A stretch of 5,479 bases of DNA from an uncultured bacterium (GTDB lineage Bacteria; Patescibacteriota; Minisyncoccia; Minisyncoccales; JAQTVQ01). Below, piece after piece: positions 1 through 5,479 of the stretch. The notes under the pieces were generated by a model. The model had not been told where the DNA came from, made no database searches, and saw nothing but the letters and a program-made list of their open reading frames with translations. Position 1 is the stretch's first letter, and each line of letters starts with the position of its first letter. The stretch lies in assembly GCA_903839905.1 (NCBI GenBank), contig CAIMDX010000073.1:1-5479 (forward strand). The letters run 5' to 3'. The position numbers were made by a program, and so were the translations under genes.

Positions 1-856
1 AAGCTTCTGAATCATATCCAACAAGCTTTGATCCGGGGAAAATTTTTAATACTTGGCTCAACGCCTTTGAAGGAAATTTTTGGGTGTTAAAAATGGCATA
101 ATCAATTGAATTTTTCCCTAAATATTTTTCCGTTTCGCTCAAAAATTTCTCTATTGTAAAATCATCGGTATTACCGGGCTGGGTCATTAAGTTGCAAATC
201 AAAATCTTCTTGGCTTTGGATTCTTTGATTGCTTCGGCAAATCCTTCCGCTAAAAAATTAGAAATCAGGCTGGTATAAAATTTGCCCGGACCGATAATAA
301 TAAAATCCGCTTTTTTTATTTCTGCCAAAGCTTTGGGATTAGCCTTGGCCTTGGGAAATAAAAATATTTTTTTTATCCCGACCTTGGATATTTCCGGACA
401 ATTTACTATTTCCTCCTCTCCTTTAACTGTCCGGCCGTTTTTTAAAACAACGGCCAAATTGGAATTGGCCAGCGTTACGGGAAAAATTTTTCGCCCTATC
501 TCTAAAATATCTTCCATCTTTTCCAACCCCTGCTCCATTCCTTTTCCTTCTATTGCAGCTGCTGTTAATAAAATATTGCCCAGGCTGTGGCCCTTTAAAA
601 ATCCTTTTTCAAAACGGTAGCGCATTAGGGGAATGATCTCTTTTTTCTTTGCCAAAGAAATAAGGCACTGCCTCAAGTCGCCCATCGGAGGCAAGTTGAA
701 TTCCCGCCTTAACTGGCCGGTGGAACAGCCATTATCAAACATCGCAACAACGACAGATAGATCATATTTGTCGTTCAAGGCATTGATCACAACGCTCGTC
801 CCCGTTCCGCCTCCGATGCAAACAACTTTCTTTTTTATGAATGTTTTTGCAGGCAT
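1..856 (-). CDS. yvcK: YvcK/CofD-like family protein (gluconeogenesis factor type), 3' end missing
   Basis: The visible part is 285 residues from ATG at 856; the C-terminus lies beyond the left edge. Family members run to roughly 310-340 residues, so only a short tail should be missing. Motifs seen: nucleotide-binding loop GGGTGTS (15-21), the DNGCSTGQLR segment (41-50) followed by PPMGDLRQCL (56-65), GHSLGNILL (89-97), IGPGKFYTSLISN (188-200), and NLMTQPGNTDDFT (222-234). These match the YvcK branch of the CofD superfamily, as opposed to true CofD of F420 synthesis. Known YvcK proteins are cytoplasmic, bind UDP-sugars, and are needed for growth on gluconeogenic carbon sources and normal wall synthesis; they are not proven enzymes. 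The family usually has DDGGSSGRLR where this protein has DNGCSTGQLR. The start overlaps the last 22 bases of the beta-subunit gene in another frame, implying translational coupling; no strong Shine-Dalgarno is visible. Family assignment is confident; the exact function is inferred. Confidence 0.9.
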   Translation of the reverse strand, partial: MPAKTFIKKKVVCIGGGTGTSVVINALNDKYDLSVVVAMFDNGCSTGQLRREFNLPPMGDLRQCLISLAKKKEIIPLMRYRFEKGFLKGHSLGNILLTAAAIEGKGMEQGLEKMEDILEIGRKIFPVTLANSNLAVVLKNGRTVKGEEEIVNCPEISKVGIKKIFLFPKAKANPKALAEIKKADFIIIGPGKFYTSLISNFLAEGFAEAIKESKAKKILICNLMTQPGNTDDFTIEKFLSETEKYLGKNSIDYAIFNTQKFPSKALSQVLKIFPGSKLVGYDSEA

Positions 857-1671
857 TTTAAGAAATCCGCTTCTTTGCTTGTTTTAATTTTATTCATTTC
901 TTCTTCGTAAACCGGCTTTTCTATTTTATAAAACAATCCCAAAGGAACTTTTCCGTCGCTGTCATAATTCCATTCTTTGATAAGGCTCATCGCCTTCTCT
1001 CTGGAAGACAGATCTTCGTTAACAGCTTCATAAGTTTTTTCGTTATAAAACTGCATATTGTTAAAAAATGAAACGCACGGTTCAAGAACTTCAACAAGAG
1101 AAAATCCCTTGTGGCTAACCGCTTCAATAATTAAATTCTTCAAATGCTGAACTTTCAAGGCATAGCCTCTGGCGATAAACGAAGCGTTGGAGGCCATCAT
1201 CATTTCTAAGGGATTGATCGGATCTTCAATGCTTCCTTCGGGCGTTGATCTGCCTTTTAATCCTTTTGGAGAAACAGCTGTGAATTGGCCGGTGGTCAAA
1301 GCAAAGAGCCTGTTATTGAGTAAAATAACATTAATATCGGAATTTCTTTTGGCGGCATGGATCAAATGCGATATTCCTTCGTCCAAGGCTGCTCCGTCTC
1401 CCAGAAAAACTAATATTTTCAAATTGGGATTAGCCATTTTTATTCCCTCGGCCGAAGCGATAGACCGGCCGTGGAGGCCGTAAAAACTGTTCAAATTCAA
1501 ATAGTCGGCGATCTTGGAATTGCAGCCGATGTCAGTAACCACGACTATGTTTTCTTTCGGCGTGCCGGAAGCAATAAGCGATTCAATCGCTCCTTTTACC
1601 GCCTGGAGCATTCCGAAATTTCCGCAGCCCGGACACCAAGTATTGGGGCAATATGTGTCTAGTTTTTCCAT
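835..1671 (-). CDS. korB: 2-oxoacid:ferredoxin oxidoreductase, beta subunit
   Basis: This 278-residue protein is the thiamine-diphosphate (TPP) and iron-sulfur subunit of a two-subunit 2-oxoacid:ferredoxin oxidoreductase, a cytoplasmic enzyme that decarboxylates a 2-oxoacid with CoA and passes electrons to ferredoxin. The N-terminus carries WCPGCGN (Cys13, Cys16), then DIGC (Cys50) and EPCVSF (Cys199), the four-cysteine pattern that holds a 4Fe-4S cluster in this family. The TPP/Mg motif is GDG at 91-93 with NN at 119-120. Length is close to the usual 280-300 residues. Two positions depart from common family sequence: GDGA instead of GDGD, and ALTTGQ (124-129) where GMTGGQ is typical. The start lies 4 bases after the alpha-subunit stop, with only a weak purine-rich stretch (AAAGAAAA) upstream. 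Pyruvate versus 2-oxoglutarate specificity cannot be decided from sequence alone, so the symbol denotes the family and not a proven substrate. Confidence 0.93.
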   Translation of the reverse strand: MEKLDTYCPNTWCPGCGNFGMLQAVKGAIESLIASGTPKENIVVVTDIGCNSKIADYLNLNSFYGLHGRSIASAEGIKMANPNLKILVFLGDGAALDEGISHLIHAAKRNSDINVILLNNRLFALTTGQFTAVSPKGLKGRSTPEGSIEDPINPLEMMMASNASFIARGYALKVQHLKNLIIEAVSHKGFSLVEVLEPCVSFFNNMQFYNEKTYEAVNEDLSSREKAMSLIKEWNYDSDGKVPLGLFYKIEKPVYEEEMNKIKTSKEADFLKCLQKHS

Positions 1672-1675
1672 AAAT

Positions 1676-3337
1676 TTATATTTTCTTTAATTGAATTTCT
1701 AATTCTTGGGCGGTGAAAGGCCTCATATCGTATTTTAAAATCCTTTTATCCGCTTCTATGCCGTGACAGTTTAAAACCTGTTCCAACTGTCCGGTGGCAT
1801 TAAGCTCCACTGAAACTATTGTTGTGGCTCCTTTCAACGCTTCGTACATCTGCTTTTCAGGGAAAGGCTGTAAAACAATCGGCTGAACCACTTTCAGGCC
1901 CAAATTTTCTGCTGCCTCTTTGACCGCGCCCTTGGCCGAACCCCAGCAAATGACAACTTTTTTAGATTTCAAATTGCCATAAACTTTAACCGCATCTTCC
2001 ATCCCGTCAACCACATTTTGCATTTCTTCAAATTTTCTTAATCTTTTATCTTGCATCTTAACGATCTCCGCCGCTTCTTCGGTGGATATTCCGTATTCAT
2101 CATGTTCATAGCTGGTGCCTTTAATAATTGCTTCAAGCTGGCCGGGAAAAGCCATTGGAGAAATTCCGTTTTCTTTATTCAAATATCTTTTGTATTCCCC
2201 CTTTCCATTCCACATCAAAGCTTTTTCTTTTTTAACCTTTTTTAAAACTGCCTCGTCAAAAGTAAAAGTTCCCTCGGAAATATCTTTATCAGTCAATAAA
2301 ATTGCAGGGGCTTGATACTGCCAAGCCAAATTCAAAAGTTTTCCCGTCCAATAAAAAGATTCTTCCGCATCGCCCGGCGCGGCAACGAATCTTAAAAAAT
2401 CGCCGTGGCCCGAAGCAAGGGTGAATAACAAATCGCTCTGGCCGCTATATGTCGGCACGCCTGTGGCCGGACCGGATCTTTGGCTATTCACCACCAAAAT
2501 CGGCGTTTCGGATTGGGCGGCCAAACTGATGCCTTCTGTCATTAAAGCAAATCCGCCTCCCGATGTTCCGACCATGGTTCTTTTTCCGGCAAAAGCGCTG
2601 CCGATGCCCGCGTTGATAACACTGATTTCATTTTCCAGCTGGGAAGCAATAACATTTAATTCTCTTGTATTACCAGCTAAATAATGAAGAATGCTTGTTG
2701 CCGGAGTCATAGGATAGGCGTAATAAACTTCCAATCCGGCTTTAGCCGCGCCTAAAGCTATGGCCTCGTTTCCGGTCAAAAGCGGCCTTGATTTATTTTT
2801 AATTTTTTCTATCTTCGCCAAGCTTTCAATTGAATCATAAGCTTTTCTAGCTATTTCTAAATTCTTTTCAATCCCTTTTTCTATTTCTTTTTTCAAAACA
2901 TCTTCCAGTACCTGCCAATCAATGCCGATCAGCTTGGCAAAAGCCGCAATCAAGGCAGTGTTGGACATAATAGGCAGGCCTCCCGATTCCTTGGCAATCG
3001 TCTCTATTTTTACACCAACCCCCTCGCTGGAACTGATCTTATCTTGATTGAAAATAAGAGTGCCCAATTTTTTTAATTTTTCTTTATGCTTTTTAATTGT
3101 GTCTTCGTTTAAAGCCAAAATAAAATCAGTTTCATCCCGATGAGACAAAACCTCCTCCGAAGACGCCCTGATCTGAGAAAAATTATGGCCGCCCTTGATT
3201 AAAGACTGGTAATCTTCGTGAATATAAATATTATAACCGAACCTGTTGAATAATTTGGCAATGATCAGCCCGGCCATTCTTGACCCTTGGCCGGCCGCTC
3301 CGCCTATTAAGATAGAGTATTCTTTAGTGTTTTTCAT
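1676..3337 (-). CDS. korA: 2-oxoacid:ferredoxin oxidoreductase, fused gamma-alpha subunit
   Basis: With ATG at 3337 the product is 553 residues, and it pairs with the beta subunit encoded just downstream. The N-terminal gamma domain (about 1-180) begins with a glycine-rich GGAAGQGS (12-19) and continues through EDYQSLIKGGHN (41-52), typical of the gamma domain. The alpha domain starts at LLTGNEAIALGAAKAG (186-201), followed by YPMTPAT (208-214; usually YPITPxx), GTSGGGFALMTEG (257-269), and QRSGPATGVPT (286-296), which contact substrate and cofactor in characterised homologues. The C-terminal part (about 455-553) is the transketolase-C-like domain. The gamma-before-alpha fusion is the arrangement of KorAB-type enzymes. 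The frame stays open 45 codons further upstream, but that part translates a hairpin repeat and is unlike the family, whereas residues 6 onward fit the family N-terminus; I therefore place the start at 3337. No ferredoxin-like delta subunit is encoded in the window. Confidence 0.93.
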   Translation of the reverse strand: MKNTKEYSILIGGAAGQGSRMAGLIIAKLFNRFGYNIYIHEDYQSLIKGGHNFSQIRASSEEVLSHRDETDFILALNEDTIKKHKEKLKKLGTLIFNQDKISSSEGVGVKIETIAKESGGLPIMSNTALIAAFAKLIGIDWQVLEDVLKKEIEKGIEKNLEIARKAYDSIESLAKIEKIKNKSRPLLTGNEAIALGAAKAGLEVYYAYPMTPATSILHYLAGNTRELNVIASQLENEISVINAGIGSAFAGKRTMVGTSGGGFALMTEGISLAAQSETPILVVNSQRSGPATGVPTYSGQSDLLFTLASGHGDFLRFVAAPGDAEESFYWTGKLLNLAWQYQAPAILLTDKDISEGTFTFDEAVLKKVKKEKALMWNGKGEYKRYLNKENGISPMAFPGQLEAIIKGTSYEHDEYGISTEEAAEIVKMQDKRLRKFEEMQNVVDGMEDAVKVYGNLKSKKVVICWGSAKGAVKEAAENLGLKVVQPIVLQPFPEKQMYEALKGATTIVSVELNATGQLEQVLNCHGIEADKRILKYDMRPFTAQELEIQLKKI

Positions 3338-3371
3338 ATAGCAAATTTTATCACAAAAGGGCCGCCGGCAA
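3338..3371 (-). promoter_or_regulatory. Putative extended -10 promoter giving a leaderless oxidoreductase mRNA
   Basis: On the minus strand TGATAAAAT (3353-3345) matches an extended -10 (TGnTATAAT) at all but one position. TTGCCG at 3371-3366 is a weak -35 match with a short 15-base spacer. The last base of the -10 is separated by 7 bases from the A of the alpha-subunit ATG, so transcription would start at or within a base or two of the start codon. This agrees with the lack of any Shine-Dalgarno before that gene. It is inferred from motif and spacing only; AT-rich DNA yields such hexamers by chance. Confidence 0.4.
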
Positions 3372-3422
3372 CAGGAACACAATGAGTAAATTTCAATCCG
3401 CGCAGCCTGCACCCGTGCAATT

Positions 3423-3455
3423 TTTCTCTGCAAGGGTCTAACCCTTGCAGAGAAA
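3423..3455. repeat. Perfect 15-bp inverted repeat (REP-like hairpin) between glmS and the oxidoreductase genes
   Basis: The arms at 3423-3437 and 3441-3455 are exactly complementary, with a 3-base loop (CTA on the plus strand). The core CAAGGGT / ACCCTTG makes a strong stem in either strand. It sits 45 bases past the glmS stop codon. There is no run of T after the stem in either direction (on the minus strand the stem is followed by AA then TTGCACG), so it is not a textbook intrinsic terminator, though it could still mark or protect the 3' end of the glmS mRNA. Its form is that of REP-type palindromes mobilised by IS200-like (RAYT) transposases; none is encoded here. The structure is certain, the role is not. 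Confidence 0.8.
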
Positions 3456-3499
3456 TGAAGAATACCTGGCACCGTTACGCCTTAGACGCCATTACCCCT

Positions 3500-5335
3500 C
3501 TATTCCACTGTAACGCTCTTGGCTAAATTCCTTGGGCGATCCACATCGCGACCCAAGGCTACGGCCATATAATAAGAGAAAAGATGCAAAGGTATAACCG
3601 ACAAAAGAGGGCTTAACATTTCCAATGTTTTGGGGATGTAGATAACATCATCAACAATCTTTTTGATATTTTCGTTTCCTTCCGTGGCAATGGCGATCAC
3701 TATGCCTCCCCTAGCTTTCACTTCTTGGATATTGGAAACCATTTTTTCATAAACAGAATCGGACAAGCAGATGGCAATGGTCGGGAAATCCTTATCAACT
3801 AAAGCCAACGATCCATGTTTTAATTCCCCTCCCGGAATGCCTTCGGCATGGAGATAAGAGATTTCTTTTAGTTTCAAAGCTCCTTCCATAGCTACCGGCG
3901 CATTATATTTGCGGCCGATGTACCAAAAATTCTTATATCCTTTATATTTTTCTGCCAAAGCTTTGATCTTTTCTCTTTGTAGTAATATTTGCCTAGCCAA
4001 ATCTGGTATTCTCGCTAACTCCGAAACTATGCGCGAGCCGGTCACCAAAGACATTGTCCTTTGCCTTCCCAAATAAACCGTAATCATGGCCAAGGTAGCC
4101 AGCTGTCCGACAAAAGCTTTAGTAGAAGCAACGGCAATTTCCGGACCGGAGCGGGTATAAACTCCTGCATCCGTTTCCCGGCTTTGCGTTGAGCCGATGG
4201 AATTGGTAACCCCCAAAGATAAAACTCCTTTTTGCTTCAACTCGTGCAAGCAGGCTAAAGTATCAGCCGTTTCGCCGGATTGGGAAATAAAAATCGCGGC
4301 GGTTTTATCATTAAGGATCGGCTTGCGATAGCGGAATTCCGAACCGACATCAACATCGGTTTTAATCCCGGCGTATTCTTCCAGCATATATTCGCCTGCT
4401 CTGGCCGCATAATGCGCCGTGCCGCAACCAATCAAAATAAAATTATCAATCTCGCGCAATTTTTCAGCCACGCTGTCTAATCCTCCTAATTTTACCGAAC
4501 CAGTCTCAATAATCAGCCGACCCTTAATGGCATTCTCCACTGCCGTTGGCTCCTCCATAATTTCTTTCAACATAAAATTTTCATAATCGCCTTTCTCCGC
4601 CTCTTCAGACTCATACTCCATTTTCTCCGGAGCCCTTTCCTTAGCCAAAGACAAATTGCCGAGAGTAATAACTGCTATTTCGTAATCTTCCAAATAAACT
4701 ATATTTGAGGCAAAAGGAGCGATGGCGATAGGGTCGGAAGCAACAATATATTCGCCATCGTTCACACCGATCAATAAAGGACTAGAAAGGCGGGCAGCCA
4801 CGAGCTTTTCCGGTTCGCTTTTAGCCATCACCAAAAGACCATAAGTTCCCTTAACTAATTTCAAAGCAACGGCGACCGCTTCTTCCAGCTTTCTTTTTTC
4901 TCCAACCTCGGTTTTTTCTTTTAAGAACTTTTCAATTAAATGAGCTAGCACTTCCGTATCGGTCTCGGAAGAAAATTTATGCCCTTCGTTAATCAGCTGG
5001 TCTTTTAATTCGCTGTAATTTTCAATGATGCCATTATGGACCACAAAAATTTCCTTATTGCAATCAAAATGAGGATGGGCATTAGCTTCGGTCACACTGC
5101 CGGTAGTCGCCCATCTAGTGTGCGCCTCTCCTATCGTTCCCTGGATATCCATTTCCAAAAGCTCTTTGTCCGCTCCTGAAATTTTCCCGACTCTCTTATG
5201 GAAAAACGGTTCCTGGCCAGCGTTAAAAACACAAAAACCGTAACTGTCATAGCCGCGGTACTCCAATCTTTTTAATCCCGACAACAAGATCGGGAGGGCC
5301 GGCTTTTTGCCGACATAACCAACTATTCCGCACAT
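3500..5335 (-). CDS. glmS: Glutamine--fructose-6-phosphate aminotransferase (isomerizing)
   Basis: This cytoplasmic enzyme converts fructose-6-phosphate and glutamine into glucosamine-6-phosphate and glutamate, the first step towards UDP-GlcNAc for peptidoglycan and other glycans. The 611-residue product matches the usual length of about 600-610. It begins MCGIVGYVG, so Met removal exposes the catalytic N-terminal cysteine. The class II glutaminase domain (about 1-220) shows RGYDS (27-31), HTRWATTG (72-79), HNGIIENY (100-107) and SETDTEV (123-129). Two SIS isomerase domains follow: GCGTAHYA (303-310) and SQSGETADTL (351-360) in the first, EGALKLKEISYLHAEG (484-499) and GELKHGSLAL (503-512) in the second. 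It ends with the family tail PRNLAKSVTVE. Small departures include RGYDSYG (usually DSAG) and HTRWATTG (usually ATHG). The frame is open 17 codons upstream of 5335, but that part lies over a repeat and would bury the catalytic cysteine, so it is excluded. Only a weak AAGG lies before the ATG. No glmS ribozyme core was recognised upstream. Confidence 0.98.
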   Translation of the reverse strand: MCGIVGYVGKKPALPILLSGLKRLEYRGYDSYGFCVFNAGQEPFFHKRVGKISGADKELLEMDIQGTIGEAHTRWATTGSVTEANAHPHFDCNKEIFVVHNGIIENYSELKDQLINEGHKFSSETDTEVLAHLIEKFLKEKTEVGEKRKLEEAVAVALKLVKGTYGLLVMAKSEPEKLVAARLSSPLLIGVNDGEYIVASDPIAIAPFASNIVYLEDYEIAVITLGNLSLAKERAPEKMEYESEEAEKGDYENFMLKEIMEEPTAVENAIKGRLIIETGSVKLGGLDSVAEKLREIDNFILIGCGTAHYAARAGEYMLEEYAGIKTDVDVGSEFRYRKPILNDKTAAIFISQSGETADTLACLHELKQKGVLSLGVTNSIGSTQSRETDAGVYTRSGPEIAVASTKAFVGQLATLAMITVYLGRQRTMSLVTGSRIVSELARIPDLARQILLQREKIKALAEKYKGYKNFWYIGRKYNAPVAMEGALKLKEISYLHAEGIPGGELKHGSLALVDKDFPTIAICLSDSVYEKMVSNIQEVKARGGIVIAIATEGNENIKKIVDDVIYIPKTLEMLSPLLSVIPLHLFSYYMAVALGRDVDRPRNLAKSVTVE

Positions 5336-5345
5336 AGCCTTAATG

Positions 5346-5440
5346 AAATCCCAAGCCCCAATGTCCAATGACCAAATAAATCCCAAGCCCTAATGCCCAA
5401 ATATTTCGTTTTGGGATTTGGGATTTGGTTGGTCATTGAC
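5346..5440. repeat. Tandem plus nested inverted repeat element in the glmS leader
   Basis: Two direct copies of a 23-base unit lie at 5346-5368 and 5378-5400 and differ at two positions (period 32). The same region folds back on itself. Arm 5367-5375 (AATGACCAA) pairs perfectly with 5429-5437; 5378-5386 (AAATCCCAA) pairs with 5418-5426; and 5396-5401 (CCCAAA) pairs with 5410-5415. The outer stem extends to 5363/5440 with one bulged base. The right arm contains TTGGGAT twice in tandem (5411-5424). The element begins 10 bases before the glmS start codon, so it would be in the 5' leader if transcription starts further upstream. On the plus strand it is followed by TTTTT, but no plus-strand gene precedes it. 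Likely a dispersed intergenic repeat; any regulatory role is unproven. Confidence 0.75.
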
Positions 5441-5479
5441 TTTTTAGTAAAACTGGTGCGGTTGCCGCCGTCGCCGCGG
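5441..5479. other. Right edge: unassigned, ending in a GC-rich tract
   Basis: The last 24 bases (5456-5479) contain only four A/T bases, made largely of GCC/GCG triplets, in sharp contrast with the AT-leaning rest of the window. On the minus strand one frame reads as an Ala/Thr-rich peptide that stops within the repeat element, so this could be the tail of an upstream gene, but it is far too short to assign. It could equally be a GC-rich spacer or an assembly edge artefact. No promoter for glmS was identified here with any confidence. Confidence 0.4.

Noticed and set aside
282..887. Plus-strand open frames at 282-620 and 633-887
   Set aside because: They are antisense to the YvcK-like gene, whose minus-strand frame carries clear family motifs across the same bases.
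1187..2684. Several plus-strand open frames of 63-98 codons
   Set aside because: They are shadows of the oxidoreductase genes; their peptides look like no known family and have no ribosome sites.
3400..3425. Small palindrome TGCACCCGTGCA followed by ATTTTT on the plus strand, as a terminator
   Set aside because: The stem is only 4 bp and no plus-strand gene precedes it.
5340..5368. glmS promoter made of TTGGAC and CATTAA
   Set aside because: The -10 matches the consensus at only half its positions and overlaps the ribosome-binding region.
5346..5440. CRISPR array
   Set aside because: There are only two direct copies with a 9-base gap, they form nested inverted repeats, and no cas gene is present.
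5363..5445. Hairpin plus TTTTT on the plus strand as an intrinsic terminator
   Set aside because: It faces the wrong way for glmS and there is no plus-strand gene to terminate; the long imperfect stem fits a repeat element better.
5336..5479. glmS ribozyme/riboswitch in the glmS leader
   Set aside because: No recognisable ribozyme core was seen, and most of the leader is occupied by the repeat element.

Overview
The window holds four protein genes, all on the minus strand. Read in the direction of transcription (right to left) they are glmS, the alpha (gamma-alpha fusion) and beta subunits of a 2-oxoacid:ferredoxin oxidoreductase, and a CofD/YvcK-family gene cut off by the left edge. The short, AT-leaning intergenic spaces, weak or absent Shine-Dalgarno sequences, compact gene packing and family-level sequence divergence fit an uncultivated bacterium, most likely Patescibacteria/CPR (Parcubacteria-like). 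That placement is inference from gene style only; there is no rRNA or marker gene here. The standard genetic code is sufficient for every gene.

Layout. Positions 5441-5479 are the right edge, ending in a strongly GC-rich tract with no assignable gene. Positions 5346-5440 hold a tandem and inverted repeat element, forming the leader of glmS. Positions 3500-5335 are glmS, complete. Positions 3338-3499 are an intergenic space with a perfect 15-bp REP-like hairpin and a probable promoter for the oxidoreductase genes. Positions 1676-3337 encode the oxidoreductase alpha subunit and 835-1671 the beta subunit, 4 bases apart. Positions 1-856 are the YvcK-like gene, whose start overlaps the end of the beta gene by 22 bases. 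No stretch of more than 300 bases lacks a gene.

How the genes fit together. GlmS makes glucosamine-6-phosphate from fructose-6-phosphate and glutamine, the entry point to amino-sugar and cell-wall precursors. The oxidoreductase converts a 2-oxoacid plus CoA to acyl-CoA with electrons going to ferredoxin, or runs the reverse. YvcK-family proteins are known in other bacteria to affect growth on gluconeogenic carbon sources and cell-wall synthesis. The last three genes look like one transcription unit at the junction of 2-oxoacid metabolism and sugar or wall precursor supply; glmS is probably a separate unit upstream. I see no clearly new biological system. The most notable points are the YvcK-oxidoreductase overlap, a possible leaderless promoter, and two repeat elements that have inflated the apparent N-termini of two genes.
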